A DNA stretch of 64,000 bases from Paracoccus endophyticus (GCF_003286075.1 NZ_QLUV01000011.1:24493-88492), one strand, 5' to 3'. Positions 19,969 through 29,846 are shown, counted from the stretch's first letter. Notes: generated by a model not told the origin, from the letters alone. A program made the numbers and translations.

Positions 19969-22197
19969 TCAGCCGAAGCGGTTGTCGCGGGGAAATCCGC
20001 GCGGCGCCATGCGCCCGGCGGTTCCGCGCTTGGCCAGCCATTCCGTCAGGTCGGGTTCGGTGCGCGTGCGGCCCGCCGGGTCCAGCCACGACAGCCCGAC
20101 CGACAGCGTGATGCATTTCGCATCCGCCAGGCCGCCGTCCTTGAACTTCTGCATCCGCACGCCCTTGCCGCGCGCCATCTCGGGCAGTTCGGACAGCGGG
20201 AAGACCAGCAGCTTGCGGTTGTCGCCCACGACGGCCAGGTGGTCGCCCTCGACCCGGCGCACCAGCAGCGCCTCGCCGTTCAGCACCTGCTTGCCCGCGC
20301 GCGTCTGCGCCAGGATGTCGGCCGCGTTCACCACGAACCCGTCGCCCGCGCGCGAGGCGACCAGATACTGCTGGTCCGCGCGCCAGGGGAACATCGCCAG
20401 CACGGCCGCGTCGTTGGGCAGGTCGATCATCAGCCGCAGCGGCTCGCCCAGGCCGCGCCCGCCCGGCAGGTTGTTGGCGGGCAGCGTGTAGAAGCGGCCG
20501 TTCTGGCCAAAGATCATCAGCTTGTCGGTGGTTTCCGCGTGCAGCGCCATGAACGGCCCGTCGCCGTCGCGGAACTTCAGCTCGGCGTCCAGCGGCTGAT
20601 GGCCCTTCATCGCGCGCACCCAGCCCATGCGGGACAGGATCACCGTCACCGGCTCGCGCTCGATCATGGCGTCGTAATCGACAGGCTGCACATCCTCGGA
20701 GGCGGTGATCTCGGTCCGGCGGGCGCCTTCGGGGTTGGACTTGCCGAACAGGCCGCGGACCGCGCGCAGCTGTTCGGCGATGCGGGCCCACTGCCGGCGC
20801 TCGTCGGCCAGCAGGGCCGTCAGCCCGCCCTGCTCGTCCGACAGCCGGTCGCGTTCGGCGCGCAGCTCGATCTCCTCCAACCGGCGCAGGGCGCGCAGGC
20901 GCATGTTCAGGATCGCCTCGACCTGCGGGTCGGTCAGGCCGAACTCGGCCATCATCACCGCCTTGGGCTCGTCCTCGGTGCGGATGATCTCGATCACCCG
21001 GTCGAGGTTGAGATAGGCCAAGATGTAGCCGTCCAGCACCTCGAGCCGCGCTGCGATCTTCTCCAGCCGGTGGGCCGAGCGGCGCAGCAGCACCTCGCGC
21101 CGGTGGTCCAGGAACGCGCGCAGCAGCTCGGTCAGGGAACAGACCCTGGGCGTGCGCCCGTCGATCAGCACGTTCATGTTCAGCCCGAACCGCACCTCGA
21201 GGTCGCTGACCCGGAACAGCGCGGCCATCAGCTGGGCCGCGTCCACGTTGCGCGCGCGCGGTTCCAGCACGATCCGCACGTCGTCGGCGGATTCGTCGCG
21301 CACATCGGCCAGGATCGGGATCTTGCGGGTGGTGACCAGTTCGGCCAGCCGCTCGATCAGCCTGGATTTCTGCACCTGATAGGGTATCTCGGTCACGATG
21401 ACCTGCCAGGCGCCGCGCCCCAGATCCTCGATCTGCCAGCGCGCGCGCAGGCGCAGGCTGCCGCGGCCGGTGCGATAGGCGGCCGCGAGGGTCGCCGCGT
21501 CCTCGACCAGCACGCCGCCGGTGGGGAAATCGGGGCCGGGCATGATCGCCATCAGCGTCTCGTGCCGGGCCTCGGGCGACTTGATCAGGTGCAGGCAGGC
21601 GTCCACGACCTCGTGCAGGTTGTGGGGGGGCACGTTCGTGGCCATGCCGACCGCGATGCCCGACGCGCCGTTGCACAGCAGGTTCGGGAACGCCGCGGGC
21701 AGGACGACGGGCTCCTCCAGCGTGCCGTCATAGTTGGGGCGGAAATCGACCGCGTTCTCGGCCAGCCCCTCCATCAGCGCCTCGGCGGCCAAGGTCAGCC
21801 GCGCCTCGGTATAGCGGCTGGCGGCCGGGTTGTCGCCGTCCAGGCTGCCGAAGTTGCCCTGCCCGTCCACCAGCGGATAGCGCATGGCGAAGGGCTGCGC
21901 CAATCGCGCCATCGCGTCATAGATCGCCCCGTCCCCGTGCGGGTGATAGTTGCCCATCACGTCACCCGAGATCTTGGCCGACTTGCGGAACGCGCCGGTC
22001 GGCGACAGCCGCAATTCGCGCATCGCATACAGGATGCGGCGGTGGACGGGCTTCAGCCCGTCGCGCGCGTCGGGCAGCGCGCGGTGCATGATCGTGGACA
22101 GCGCATAGGTCAGATAGCGCTCGCCGATGGCCCGGCTCAGGGGCTCGGACGTGGTGGCCTGCGGCAGGTCGGGGTCGGGATCATCGGACTGGCTCAT
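19969..22197 (-). CDS. parC: DNA topoisomerase IV subunit A
   Basis: ParC with ParE decatenates replicated chromosomes. The 742-residue protein has the ParC N-terminus ([20 protein letters not shown]), catalytic Tyr in [13 protein letters not shown], the [13 protein letters not shown] tower/coil region and a short ParC-type C-terminal domain. It lacks the GyrA-box tail expected of gyrase. In the quinolone-binding helix [14 protein letters not shown] the positions of E. coli Ser80 and Glu84 are Gly and Asp. The ATG at 22197 has no clear SD. The gene stands alone; parE is not in the window. Confidence 0.94.
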   Translation of the reverse strand: MSQSDDPDPDLPQATTSEPLSRAIGERYLTYALSTIMHRALPDARDGLKPVHRRILYAMRELRLSPTGAFRKSAKISGDVMGNYHPHGDGAIYDAMARLAQPFAMRYPLVDGQGNFGSLDGDNPAASRYTEARLTLAAEALMEGLAENAVDFRPNYDGTLEEPVVLPAAFPNLLCNGASGIAVGMATNVPPHNLHEVVDACLHLIKSPEARHETLMAIMPGPDFPTGGVLVEDAATLAAAYRTGRGSLRLRARWQIEDLGRGAWQVIVTEIPYQVQKSRLIERLAELVTTRKIPILADVRDESADDVRIVLEPRARNVDAAQLMAALFRVSDLEVRFGLNMNVLIDGRTPRVCSLTELLRAFLDHRREVLLRRSAHRLEKIAARLEVLDGYILAYLNLDRVIEIIRTEDEPKAVMMAEFGLTDPQVEAILNMRLRALRRLEEIELRAERDRLSDEQGGLTALLADERRQWARIAEQLRAVRGLFGKSNPEGARRTEITASEDVQPVDYDAMIEREPVTVILSRMGWVRAMKGHQPLDAELKFRDGDGPFMALHAETTDKLMIFGQNGRFYTLPANNLPGGRGLGEPLRLMIDLPNDAAVLAMFPWRADQQYLVASRAGDGFVVNAADILAQTRAGKQVLNGEALLVRRVEGDHLAVVGDNRKLLVFPLSELPEMARGKGVRMQKFKDGGLADAKCITLSVGLSWLDPAGRTRTEPDLTEWLAKRGTAGRMAPRGFPRDNRFG

Positions 22198-22432
22198 CGG
22201 CGCTGATCTACGCCCGGTTGCGGGTTTGGTCCAGCCCGACCGCGGCATTCGTGCAACAGGGCCCGATCATGACAGTTTGATGATCCTGTCGCGGGAACGG
22301 CGTCGGGGGCGCCGCGTTCCTGCCTGTAACCAGCCGTCGGCACGACGGCGGCCCTGCCCCCCGCCGCACGCCCCTGCCCGGGCCGCGGCTGAACCGAAAG
22401 GACGGCACCTTGTCCGGCGCCTGCTAGATCCC

Positions 22433-22795
22433 ATGTTCCGTGTCATCGCCCTTTCCCTCGTTGCGCTGTTCGGCCTGCTTGCGCTGCTCGATACAGACTG
22501 GACCGACAGCACCCCGCCGGCCCGCAGCGCCGGGCTGATGCCGGGGGTCATGCCGCCCGCCGCCCGCGCCACGCCGCAGCCGAGCGCGCCGTCTCTGCGC
22601 GCGGTGTATGTCGCGGACCCGCAGGCCGGGATCTTTACCGCGCCCACGCCGGACGCGACGGTGGTGCGCGATCTGCCGCAGGGCGAGATGCTGTACCTGC
22701 TGGGCGAACACCGCGACGGCTTCGTCGCGGTGCGCGATGCAAGCGGCCAGAGGGGGTATGTGCCCGTCAGTCACCTGTCCGAGCAGCCGGTCTGA
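22433..22795 (+). CDS. Small membrane-anchored SH3 domain protein
   Basis: A 120-residue protein: N-terminal hydrophobic anchor or signal (FRVIALSLVALFGLLALL), a Pro/Ala-rich linker, and a bacterial SH3 domain from about residue 57 (YVADPQAGIFTAPTPDATVV ... LYLLGEHRDGFVAVRDASGQ RGYVPVSHL). Likely periplasmic, with ligand unknown. It ends two bases before the start of the SDR gene, indicating an operon. Confidence 0.75.
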   Translation: MFRVIALSLVALFGLLALLDTDWTDSTPPARSAGLMPGVMPPAARATPQPSAPSLRAVYVADPQAGIFTAPTPDATVVRDLPQGEMLYLLGEHRDGFVAVRDASGQRGYVPVSHLSEQPV

Positions 22796-22797
22796 TC

Positions 22798-23646
22798 TTG
22801 CCCCCTGCGCCCACGCCGGACGTGCGTCCCCGGACCGTGCTGATCACCGGCTGCTCGTCGGGGATCGGGCTGGACATGGCGCGGCGGATGCACGCGCGGG
22901 GCTGGCGCGTCATCGCCACCTGCCGGCGCGCCGAAGACCTGGCCGCCCGCCGGGCCGAGGGGATGGCGGTCCTTCCGCTTGATTTGGCAGACGAGGACAG
23001 CACCCGCTCCTGCGCCGAGGCGGCGATGGCGATGGGGCCCATCGACGCGCTGGTCAACAACGCGGCCTTTGCCCTGCCCGGCGCGCTCGAGGACCTGCCG
23101 CGCGGGGGCCTGCGCGCCATCTTCGAGGCGAACCTGTTCGGCACCCATGATCTGACCCGCCGCCTGATACCCCAGTTCCGCGCCCATGGCGCCGGGCGGA
23201 TCGTCAACGTCAGCTCGGTGCTGGGCCTGATCGGCATCCCCTGGCGGGGCGCCTATGTGGCGACCAAGTTCGCGCTGGAGGGGATGACCGATGTCCTGCG
23301 GCAGGAATTGTCGGACACCCCGATCCGCGTGGTGCTGATCGAGCCCGGCCCGATCACCAGCCGCATCCGCGCGAACTCGATCCCTCATTTCGAACGGTGG
23401 ATCGACTGGCAGTCCAGCGCGCGGGCCGATCACTATCGCGCCAGCCTGCTGCGCCGGCTTTACCAGCCGTCCGGGCCGGATCGGTTCGAGCTGCCGCCCG
23501 CCGCGGTCAGCGACCGGCTGGTGCACGCGCTGGAAAGCCCGCGCCCGCGCGCGCGCTATGCCGTCACACGGCCCACCGTCGTCGTCGGGATCGCGCGGCG
23601 CGTGCTGCCCACCCGCGCACTGGACTGGGTGGCCCGGCGCAGCTAG
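22798..23646 (+). CDS. Short-chain dehydrogenase/reductase
   Basis: A classical SDR of 282 residues: TVLITGCSSGIGLDMARRM (TGxxxGIG, NAD(P) binding), LVNNAAFALPGALED (NNAG-like), the catalytic Ser in IVNVSSVLGL and YxxxK in GAYVATKFALEGM. Substrate unknown. The frame begins with TTG two bases after the SH3 gene; a GTG at 22822, just before the Rossmann strand, is an alternative start. Either way expression is coupled to the upstream gene. Confidence 0.85.
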   Translation: MPPAPTPDVRPRTVLITGCSSGIGLDMARRMHARGWRVIATCRRAEDLAARRAEGMAVLPLDLADEDSTRSCAEAAMAMGPIDALVNNAAFALPGALEDLPRGGLRAIFEANLFGTHDLTRRLIPQFRAHGAGRIVNVSSVLGLIGIPWRGAYVATKFALEGMTDVLRQELSDTPIRVVLIEPGPITSRIRANSIPHFERWIDWQSSARADHYRASLLRRLYQPSGPDRFELPPAAVSDRLVHALESPRPRARYAVTRPTVVVGIARRVLPTRALDWVARRS

Positions 23647-23671
23647 GGTTCCCGCGAAAGGCGGTGGCGCC

Positions 23672-23872
23672 ATGCAGGACAAGCCTCTGTTCATCCTGGC
23701 CGCGCTGGCGGTCCTCGCCGTCACGGCGATCCTGGCCACCGGCATCGGCGGCTTTGCGCGCGGCGGCGAATTCAACCGCAAGCACGGGAACCGCCTGATG
23801 CGATGGCGGCTGATCGCGCAGGCGGTGGCGATCGCGCTCATCATGGCATTCGTCTGGTTGCGAGGGAACTGA
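23672..23872 (+). CDS. Twin-transmembrane HIG1-like protein
   Basis: A 66-residue protein with two predicted membrane helices (PLFILAALAVLAVTAILATG and LIAQAVAIALIMAFVW) joined by GGFARGGEFNRKHGNRLMRW, a hairpin typical of the HIG1 family, whose mitochondrial members associate with respiratory complexes. The SD-like AAAGGCGG precedes the ATG. It ends one base before the cobalamin adenosyltransferase gene, an arrangement I recall from related genomes. Confidence 0.8.
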   Translation: MQDKPLFILAALAVLAVTAILATGIGGFARGGEFNRKHGNRLMRWRLIAQAVAIALIMAFVWLRGN

Positions 23873-23873
23873 C

Positions 23874-24446
23874 ATGGTCGTGCTGAACCGGATCTACACC
23901 CGCACGGGCGACGGCGGCGACACGGCGCTGTCGGACGGCAGCCGGGTGCGCAAGCACGACCCGAGGGTCGAGGCCTACGGCACCGTGGACGAGCTGAACG
24001 CGACCCTGGGGCTGGCGCGGCTGCACGCGGCAGGCGAGATGGCCGACCGCCTCTCGGTCATCCAGAACGACCTGTTCGACCTGGGCGCAGACCTGTCGCG
24101 CCCCGGCATCGCCGCCGACGCGCAGGCGCCCTATCCGGTCCTGCGGATGATTGCCTCGCAGGTCGAGCGGCTGGAGGGTGAGATCGACGCGATGAACGCC
24201 CGCCTGTCGGCGCTGCGCAGCTTCATCCTGCCCGGCGGCACGGCGCTGGCGGCGCATCTGCATCTGGCCCGCACGGTCGCCCGGCGCGCGGAACGCTGCA
24301 CGACGGACGCGGCCACCGGGGGGGACATCAACGCCGACGCGATCCGCTATCTGAACCGGCTGTCGGACTGGCTGTTCGTCGCGGCCCGGGTGGCCAACGA
24401 CGAAGGCGCGGGCGACATCCTGTGGGTGCCGGGCGCCTCGCGCTGA
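23874..24446 (+). CDS. ATP:cob(I)alamin adenosyltransferase, PduO type
   Basis: Transfers the adenosyl group of ATP to cob(I)alamin, making coenzyme B12 for enzymes such as methylmalonyl-CoA mutase. The 190-residue protein has the N-terminal ATP loop IYTRTGDGGDTALSDGS, then DPRVEAYGTVDELNA, LRSFILPGGTALAAHLHLAR and the C-terminal RYLNRLSDWLFVAAR. These identify the PduO/MMAB group, not CobA. It starts one base after the HIG1-like gene and precedes the etf genes by about 145 bases. Confidence 0.94.
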   Translation: MVVLNRIYTRTGDGGDTALSDGSRVRKHDPRVEAYGTVDELNATLGLARLHAAGEMADRLSVIQNDLFDLGADLSRPGIAADAQAPYPVLRMIASQVERLEGEIDAMNARLSALRSFILPGGTALAAHLHLARTVARRAERCTTDAATGGDINADAIRYLNRLSDWLFVAARVANDEGAGDILWVPGASR

Positions 24447-24590
24447 GGCACGGGGTCCGCTGGCGGGTCGGTCCACGCCCGCTGCGCCGCAGCGTCCCGC
24501 GCGGCCACGCATTTTTTGCCCTGTCAAACGCCCGTCCCCGTCGCTATCTCCATGCGCAGGTTTTGAACGCAATACAGGGGAGAGAGGCCG

Positions 24591-25349
24591 ATGAAGGTTC
24601 TCGTGCCGGTCAAGCGGGTGATCGACTACAACGTGAAGGCGCGTGTAAGGTCTGACGGGTCTGGCGTGGATCTGTCGAACGTGAAGATGTCGATGAACCC
24701 GTTCGACGAGATTGCGGTCGAGGAGGCGATCCGCCTGAAGGAGAAGGGCGCGGCCTCCGAGGTCGTCGTCGTCTCGATCGGCGTCAAGCAGGCGGCCGAG
24801 ACGATCCGCACGGCGCTGGCGATGGGGGCGGACCGGGGCATCCTGGTGGTGGCGGCCGACGACGTGCACCAGGACATCGAGCCCCTGGCGGTGGCCAAGA
24901 TCCTCAAGGCCGTGGTGGAGCGCGAGCAGCCCGGGCTGGTGATCGCGGGCAAGCAGGCGATCGACAACGACATGAACGCGACGGGGCAGATGCTGGCGGC
25001 GCTGCTGGGCTGGGGGCAGGCGACCTATGCCTCCGAGATCGCGATCGAGGGGGATGCGGCGCGGGTCACGCGCGAGATCGACGGCGGGTTGCAGACGCTC
25101 AGCGTGCGGCTGCCGGCGGTGGTCACGGCCGACCTGCGGCTGAACGAGCCGCGCTATGCGAGCCTGCCCAACATCATGAAGGCCAAGAAGAAGCCGCTGG
25201 AGGAGACGACCGCCGCCGATCTGGGGGTGGACGTGACGCCGCGGCTGACGGTGGTGAAGACGGCCGAGCCTGCGGGGCGCAAGGCGGGCGTCAAGGTCGG
25301 CTCGGTGGACGAGCTGGTTGCGAAACTGAAAGAAGCGGGGGTGGTGTGA
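24591..25349 (+). CDS. etfB: Electron transfer flavoprotein beta subunit
   Basis: The small ETF subunit binds AMP and, with EtfA, carries electrons from acyl-CoA dehydrogenases to ETF:quinone oxidoreductase. Seen: [40 protein letters not shown], and the ETF-beta signature region [20 protein letters not shown]. The 252-aa length fits. GGGGAGAGAGG precedes the ATG. The acyl-CoA dehydrogenase at 35851 is a possible electron donor. Confidence 0.96.
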   Translation: MKVLVPVKRVIDYNVKARVRSDGSGVDLSNVKMSMNPFDEIAVEEAIRLKEKGAASEVVVVSIGVKQAAETIRTALAMGADRGILVVAADDVHQDIEPLAVAKILKAVVEREQPGLVIAGKQAIDNDMNATGQMLAALLGWGQATYASEIAIEGDAARVTREIDGGLQTLSVRLPAVVTADLRLNEPRYASLPNIMKAKKKPLEETTAADLGVDVTPRLTVVKTAEPAGRKAGVKVGSVDELVAKLKEAGVV

Positions 25350-26284
25350 TGGCCGTTCTTCTGGTCGCCGAACTCAACAACGGCAAGGAACTGGCGGTGG
25401 ACGCCACCGCCAAGGCGCTGACCGCGGCCAGGACGCTGGGCGAGGTGACGGTGCTGGTCGCGGGCCACGACTGCCACGGGGCCGCGGACCGCGCGGCGAC
25501 GCTGGACGGCGTCGCCAGAGTGCTGTGCATCAGCGCGCCAGCGCATGCGCACGGGCTGGCCGAGCCGCTGGCCGACCTGATCGTGGGGCTGGCGGGCGGG
25601 TTCAGCCACATCGTGCTGCCCTCCACGGCCAGCGCCCGCAACATCGCGCCCCGCGTCGCGGCGCTGCTGGACGTGATGGTGATCCCCGACGTGATGGAGG
25701 TGGTGGACGCCGACACCTTCGCCCGGCCCATCTATGCCGGCAACGCGGTCCAGACGGTGCGGTCCGCCGACCGCGTCAAGGTGCTGACGGTGCGGACCGC
25801 CAGCTTCGAGGCGGCAGGCACGGGCGCGGCCGCGGCCCCGGTCGATCACAACGAGGTCGCGGGTGATGCGGGCGGGCTTGCGACCTGGGTCGAGGACAAG
25901 GTGGCGGCCTCCGACCGGCCCGAGCTGACCTCGGCCAAGCGGATCGTGTCGGGCGGGCGGGCGCTGGGGTCCAAGGACGCCTTCGCCATCGTCGAGGCGC
26001 TGGCCGACAAGCTGGGCGCGGCGGTCGGCGCCAGCCGGGCCGCGGTCGATTCGGGCTATGCCCCCAACGACTGGCAGGTGGGCCAGACCGGCAAGGTGGT
26101 GGCCCCCGAGCTCTACATCGCCGCCGGCATCTCGGGCGCGATCCAGCACCTTGCCGGGATGAAGGACAGCAAGGTCATCGTCGCCATCAACAAGGACGAG
26201 GAAGCCCCCATCTTCCAGGTCGCCGACTACGGACTGGTCGGCGACATCTTCACGATCCTCCCGGAACTGACGGAAAAAATCTGA
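25349..26284 (+). CDS. etfA: Electron transfer flavoprotein alpha subunit
   Basis: The FAD-binding ETF subunit, 311 residues. The N-terminal domain ([20 protein letters not shown]) is followed by the FAD domain with [52 protein letters not shown] and [13 protein letters not shown]. Its ATG shares one base with the etfB stop (TGATG), so the subunits are translationally coupled. A terminator follows 40 bases after the stop. Confidence 0.96.
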   Translation: MAVLLVAELNNGKELAVDATAKALTAARTLGEVTVLVAGHDCHGAADRAATLDGVARVLCISAPAHAHGLAEPLADLIVGLAGGFSHIVLPSTASARNIAPRVAALLDVMVIPDVMEVVDADTFARPIYAGNAVQTVRSADRVKVLTVRTASFEAAGTGAAAAPVDHNEVAGDAGGLATWVEDKVAASDRPELTSAKRIVSGGRALGSKDAFAIVEALADKLGAAVGASRAAVDSGYAPNDWQVGQTGKVVAPELYIAAGISGAIQHLAGMKDSKVIVAINKDEEAPIFQVADYGLVGDIFTILPELTEKI

Positions 26285-26324
26285 GAGGGAATTGAGAGGG
26301 ACTGGGGCATCGCCCCCGAACCAG

Positions 26325-26352
26325 CCGCCCGCAGCCCCGCTGCGGGCGGTTT
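26325..26352 (+). terminator. Rho-independent terminator after etfA
   Basis: CCGCCCGCAG pairs perfectly with CTGCGGGCGG across CCCCG and is followed by TTTG. It separates etfBA from the hydroxybutyryl-CoA dehydrogenase gene, though read-through is possible since the T run is short. Confidence 0.75.
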
Positions 26353-26414
26353 GCCATTGCCGTTGCGTCCGGGTTCGCCCTATCGTCACGACGGTCAAAC
26401 GGCAGGAGAAGAGC

Positions 26415-27290
26415 ATGGCGGTTCAGTCGGTGGGCGTCGTCGGCGCGGGTCAGATGGGCAACGGCATCGCCCATGTGTTTGCGCTGGCAGGCTTCGACGT
26501 GCTGATGACCGACATCTCGCGCGAGGCGATGGACAAGGCCGTCGCCCTGATCGACCGCAACCTGGAACGGCAGGTCGGCCGCAACAAGATCACCGCCGAC
26601 GACAAGGCCGCCGCGATGGCCCGCATCAGGACGACCGAGACGCTGACCGACCTGGGCGCCTGCGACCTGGTGATCGAGGCCGCCACCGAACGCGAGACGG
26701 TCAAGCAGCAGATCTTCGACGCGCTGCTGCCGCACCTGACGCCCGACACGATCCTGACGTCCAACACCTCGTCCATCTCGATCACGCGGCTGGCCAGCCG
26801 CACCGACCGGCCCCACAAGTTCATGGGTTTTCACTTCATGAACCCCGTCCCGGTCATGCAGCTGGTCGAGCTGATCCGCGGCATCGCCACCGACGACGCC
26901 ACCTATCGCACCATGCTGGGCGTCGTCGAAAAGCTGGGCAAGACCGCCGCCAGCGCCGAGGATTTCCCGGCCTTCATCGTCAACCGCATCCTGATGCCGA
27001 TGATCAACGAGGCGGTCTATACGCTGTACGAGGGCGTGGGGAACGTCAAATCCATCGACGAGTCGATGAAGCTGGGCGCGAACCATCCCATGGGGCCGCT
27101 GGAACTGGCTGATTTCATCGGGCTGGACACCTGCCTGGCGATCATGAACGTCCTGCACGAGGGGCTTGCGGACACCAAGTACCGCCCCTGCCCGCTTTTG
27201 ACCAAATACGTCGAGGCGGGCTGGCTGGGCCGCAAGACCGGGCGGGGGTTCTACGATTATGCGGGCGACACGCCGGTGCCGACCCGGTGA
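26415..27290 (+). CDS. 3-hydroxybutyryl-CoA dehydrogenase
   Basis: A 291-residue NAD(H)-dependent dehydrogenase interconverting 3-hydroxybutyryl-CoA and acetoacetyl-CoA. Seen: GVVGAGQMGNGIAHVFALAG (dinucleotide fold), DLVIEAATERETVK, SNTSSISITRLA, the catalytic-His segment GFHFMNPVPVMQLVE, and the C-terminal domain GANHPMGPLELADFIGLDT. AGGAGA lies before the ATG. Position after etfBA is a conserved order in Rhodobacteraceae and links it to beta-oxidation or polyhydroxybutyrate metabolism. Confidence 0.94.
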   Translation: MAVQSVGVVGAGQMGNGIAHVFALAGFDVLMTDISREAMDKAVALIDRNLERQVGRNKITADDKAAAMARIRTTETLTDLGACDLVIEAATERETVKQQIFDALLPHLTPDTILTSNTSSISITRLASRTDRPHKFMGFHFMNPVPVMQLVELIRGIATDDATYRTMLGVVEKLGKTAASAEDFPAFIVNRILMPMINEAVYTLYEGVGNVKSIDESMKLGANHPMGPLELADFIGLDTCLAIMNVLHEGLADTKYRPCPLLTKYVEAGWLGRKTGRGFYDYAGDTPVPTR

Positions 27291-27345
27291 CGGAACAGAA
27301 GCGCCGCCCGCGGCTTGGTGTCGGGCCATGTGAAAGACGCGCATC

Positions 27346-28434
27346 GTGACGCTGCACCAGTCCTTGCCCCTGGGCGATCCCGCCGCGCCGGCTGACGTGA
27401 CCGTGCGCCTGATGGGGCTGGCGACCGCCCTGCCCCCTCATGTCCTGCGCCAGTCCGACGTCATCGCGCGCGCGCGAGAACTGCTGGCGCCGCGCTATCC
27501 GCAGTTCGAGCGGATCGTCACCGCCTTCGAGAACGCCGGCATCGACAAGCGCAGCTCCGTGGTGCCGATGGACTGGTTCGGCGGCCCGCACGGGTGGAAG
27601 GCGCGCAACGACGCCTATCTGGCGGGCGCGACGGCGCTGTTTCAGGACGCGGCCGCCGGCGCGCTGGCGGCCGCGGGGCTGGAGGCCGCGCAGATCGACA
27701 CGATCGTCACCGTCTCGTCCACCGGCGTCGCCACCCCCACGATCGAGGCGCGGGCGGCCCGTGCGATGGGATTTCGCGCCGACGTGCAGCGGGTGCCGCT
27801 GTTCGGGCTGGGCTGCGCGGGGGGCGTCACGGGCCTGTCCATCGCCCGCGACATGGCCGCGGCGCGGCCCGGATCGCGCGTCCTGATGGTCGCGGTCGAG
27901 ACCTGCACCCTGCTGTTCCGCATGGACCGCATGGACAAGGCCGACATCATCGCCACCGCGCTGTTCGGCGACGGCGCGGGGGCGGTGGTGCTGGGGTCGG
28001 GCGCGGGCGACCACGGGCCTGCGGTTGGGCGGGGCATCCAGCACATGTGGCCGAGCACGCTGGACATCATGGGCTGGGACGTGGACGACATCGGGCTGGG
28101 GGTCATCTTCGACCGCTCGATCCCGGCGTTTGCCGAGGCGGAACTGGCGCAAGCGGCGGCCGCGATGCGGCCCGGGATGGGCGACACGCCGGTGGCGCGC
28201 ATGGTCTGCCACCCCGGCGGGGCCAAGGTGGTGACCGCGATCGAGGCCGCGCTGGACCTGCCCGACGGCAGCCTTGACGCCGAACGCGCGGTGCTGCGCG
28301 ATGCGGGCAACATGTCGGCGCCAACGGTTCTGTTCGTGCTGGAACGGGTTCTGGCCAGGCGCCCGACGGGTCGGCTGATGCTGTCGGCGCTGGGGCCGGG
28401 GTTCACCCTGTCGATGCTGCCGCTGGACCTGTGA
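27346..28434 (+). CDS. Type III polyketide synthase (chalcone/alkylpyrone synthase-like)
   Basis: A 362-residue homodimer-type synthase that extends an acyl-CoA starter with malonyl units and cyclises it to pyrones or resorcinols. The Cys-His-Asn triad is visible: Cys157 in FGLGCAGGVTGL, His289 in MVCHPGGAKV, Asn322 in DAGNMSAPTVLF. GIQHMWPSTLDIMGWDV and SALGPGFTLSMLPL are family segments. Starts at GTG. It overlaps the ICMT-like methyltransferase gene, like the bpsA-bpsB and srsA-srsB pairs, so the product is probably an alkylpyrone or alkylresorcinol; this is inference. Confidence 0.92.
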   Translation: MTLHQSLPLGDPAAPADVTVRLMGLATALPPHVLRQSDVIARARELLAPRYPQFERIVTAFENAGIDKRSSVVPMDWFGGPHGWKARNDAYLAGATALFQDAAAGALAAAGLEAAQIDTIVTVSSTGVATPTIEARAARAMGFRADVQRVPLFGLGCAGGVTGLSIARDMAAARPGSRVLMVAVETCTLLFRMDRMDKADIIATALFGDGAGAVVLGSGAGDHGPAVGRGIQHMWPSTLDIMGWDVDDIGLGVIFDRSIPAFAEAELAQAAAAMRPGMGDTPVARMVCHPGGAKVVTAIEAALDLPDGSLDAERAVLRDAGNMSAPTVLFVLERVLARRPTGRLMLSALGPGFTLSMLPLDL

Positions 28435-28913
28435 TGGGCGCTGCGCTGTTCATCGGCTTTCTGGTCGTGCAGCGGCTGGCCGAGCTGGCGCTGGCGCGGC
28501 GCAACACCGCGCGGCTGATGGACCGCGGCGCGGTCGAGCATGGCGCCGCGCATTATCCGCTGATCGTGGCGCTGCACGCGGGCTGGCTGGCCTGCATCGC
28601 GGTCCTTGGCTGGGGGCAGCCGGTCCACGCCGGCTGGCTGGCGCTGTTCGTGCTGTTGCAGGGGTTGCGGCTGTGGATCCTGGCCACGCTGGGGCCGCGC
28701 TGGACGACGCGGATCATCGTCACGGGCGAGCCTCTGGTCCGCCGCGGCCCGTTCCGGTGGCTGCGCCATCCGAACTATGCGCTGGTCGTGGCGGAAATCG
28801 CCGTCGCCCCGCTGGTGCTGGGGCTTGTGGGGGTGGCGGCAGCGTTCACCGTCCTGAATGCCGTCGTCCTGTCGATCCGCCTGCGGGCGGAAAACCGGGC
28901 GCTTTATTCCTGA
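28434..28913 (+). CDS. ICMT-like membrane methyltransferase
   Basis: A 159-residue polytopic protein of the isoprenylcysteine carboxyl-methyltransferase-like family. It shows several hydrophobic helices and the SAM-site pattern TTRIIVTGEPLVRRGPFRWL followed by RHPNYALVVAEI. Homologues paired with type III PKSs (BpsB, SrsB) methylate the polyketide, so I infer O- or C-methylation of the product made by the upstream enzyme. ATG shares a base with the PKS stop codon (TGATG). Confidence 0.88.
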   Translation: MGAALFIGFLVVQRLAELALARRNTARLMDRGAVEHGAAHYPLIVALHAGWLACIAVLGWGQPVHAGWLALFVLLQGLRLWILATLGPRWTTRIIVTGEPLVRRGPFRWLRHPNYALVVAEIAVAPLVLGLVGVAAAFTVLNAVVLSIRLRAENRALYS

Positions 28914-28986
28914 CGCGCAGGCCCGCCGTTAACGTTTTCTCGACAGAGTCGTGCTTTGCTGCACCGGCAACAGGCCAGAGGATCCC

Positions 28987-29247
28987 ATGCGCACTTTCTT
29001 CGTGAACTCGTTCGAGCGTGTCGTCGGCGTCATTGTCGTTCTGATGGGGATCGCCATCGTGGTCGCGGCCTTCGCGGCGCTGACCCAGCCGCAGGGCGGG
29101 GTGCTGCCCTTCCTGGCTATCCTGGCGGGCGGCTTTGTCTATCTGGTGCTGATGGCGGGCTTTGTCTATCTGCAGATCGGCATCCACGCCAACACGAAAC
29201 GGGCCGCAGACGCGGCCGAGGCGGTGCTGGCGCGGCGCGCGGTCTAG
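28987..29247 (+). CDS. Small two-helix membrane protein, unknown
   Basis: An 86-residue protein with two hydrophobic segments (VVGVIVVLMGIAIVVAAFAA and LPFLAILAGGFVYLVLMAGF) and a charged C-terminus. AGAGGA precedes the ATG. No recognised family beyond resemblance to other small Rhodobacterales membrane proteins. Its TAG stop overlaps the plsY stop on the opposite strand through CTAG. Confidence 0.7.
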   Translation: MRTFFVNSFERVVGVIVVLMGIAIVVAAFAALTQPQGGVLPFLAILAGGFVYLVLMAGFVYLQIGIHANTKRAADAAEAVLARRAV

Positions 29248-29846
29248 CGCGGCTTCGCCCCGCCGATCCGGGGCTCGGTCCCCGCCAGCAGGCGCTGGAT
29301 GTTGGCGCGGTGGCGCAGGACGATCAGCACCGCCATGAACAGCGTGACACCGGCGAGCCCGCGCAGGCCCCAGATCAGGGCAAAGACGGGCGCGCCCGCG
29401 GCCGCAACCAGCGCCGACAGCGACGAGAGGCGCGTGATCGCCGCCGTCGCCAGCCACAGCGCGCAGGCCATCACACCCAGCGCGGGAAACAGCGCCAGCG
29501 TCGTGCCCAGAAACGTGGCGACCCCCTTGCCGCCCCGAAAGCCCAGCCAGACGGGAAACAGATGGCCCAGAAAGGCCGCGCCGCCGGCCGCCAGCGCGGC
29601 CGCGTCGCCCGCCAGCCAGCGCGCCAGCAGGACGGCCATGGCGCCCTTGCCGCTGTCCAGGATCAGCGTCGCCAGCGCCGCACCCTTGTTGCCGGTGCGC
29701 AGCACGTTGGTCGCGCCGATGTTGCCCGACCCGATGGCGCGCAGGTCGCCCAGGCCCAGCGCGCGGGTGATGACGATGCCGAAGGGGATGGACCCCAGCA
29801 GATAGCCGCCCACCGCGGCGGCGATCAGGGTCGGCGCGTCAGCCAT
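29244..29846 (-). CDS. plsY: Acyl-phosphate:glycerol-3-phosphate acyltransferase
   Basis: PlsY acylates glycerol-3-phosphate at the first step of phospholipid synthesis, in the inner membrane. The 200-residue polytopic protein has the three cytoplasmic motifs: LLGSIPFGIVITR with SGNIGATNVLRTGNKG, FPVWLGFRGGKGVATFLG, and ALIWGLRGLA with LRHRANIQRLLAGTE. The ATG at 29846 lies inside the 3' end of the pyrC-like gene, suggesting coupling to the pyrimidine genes. Confidence 0.94.
   Translation of the reverse strand: MADAPTLIAAAVGGYLLGSIPFGIVITRALGLGDLRAIGSGNIGATNVLRTGNKGAALATLILDSGKGAMAVLLARWLAGDAAALAAGGAAFLGHLFPVWLGFRGGKGVATFLGTTLALFPALGVMACALWLATAAITRLSSLSALVAAAGAPVFALIWGLRGLAGVTLFMAVLIVLRHRANIQRLLAGTEPRIGGAKPR

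Noticed and set aside
16913..21676. A minus-strand frame open for over 1,580 codons, covering glcB and antisense to the IclR-type gene, then parC in a second frame.
   Set aside because: Only the glcB part has family similarity, with its own start and ribosome site. The extension is a by-product of GC-rich codon use, which removes stop codons.
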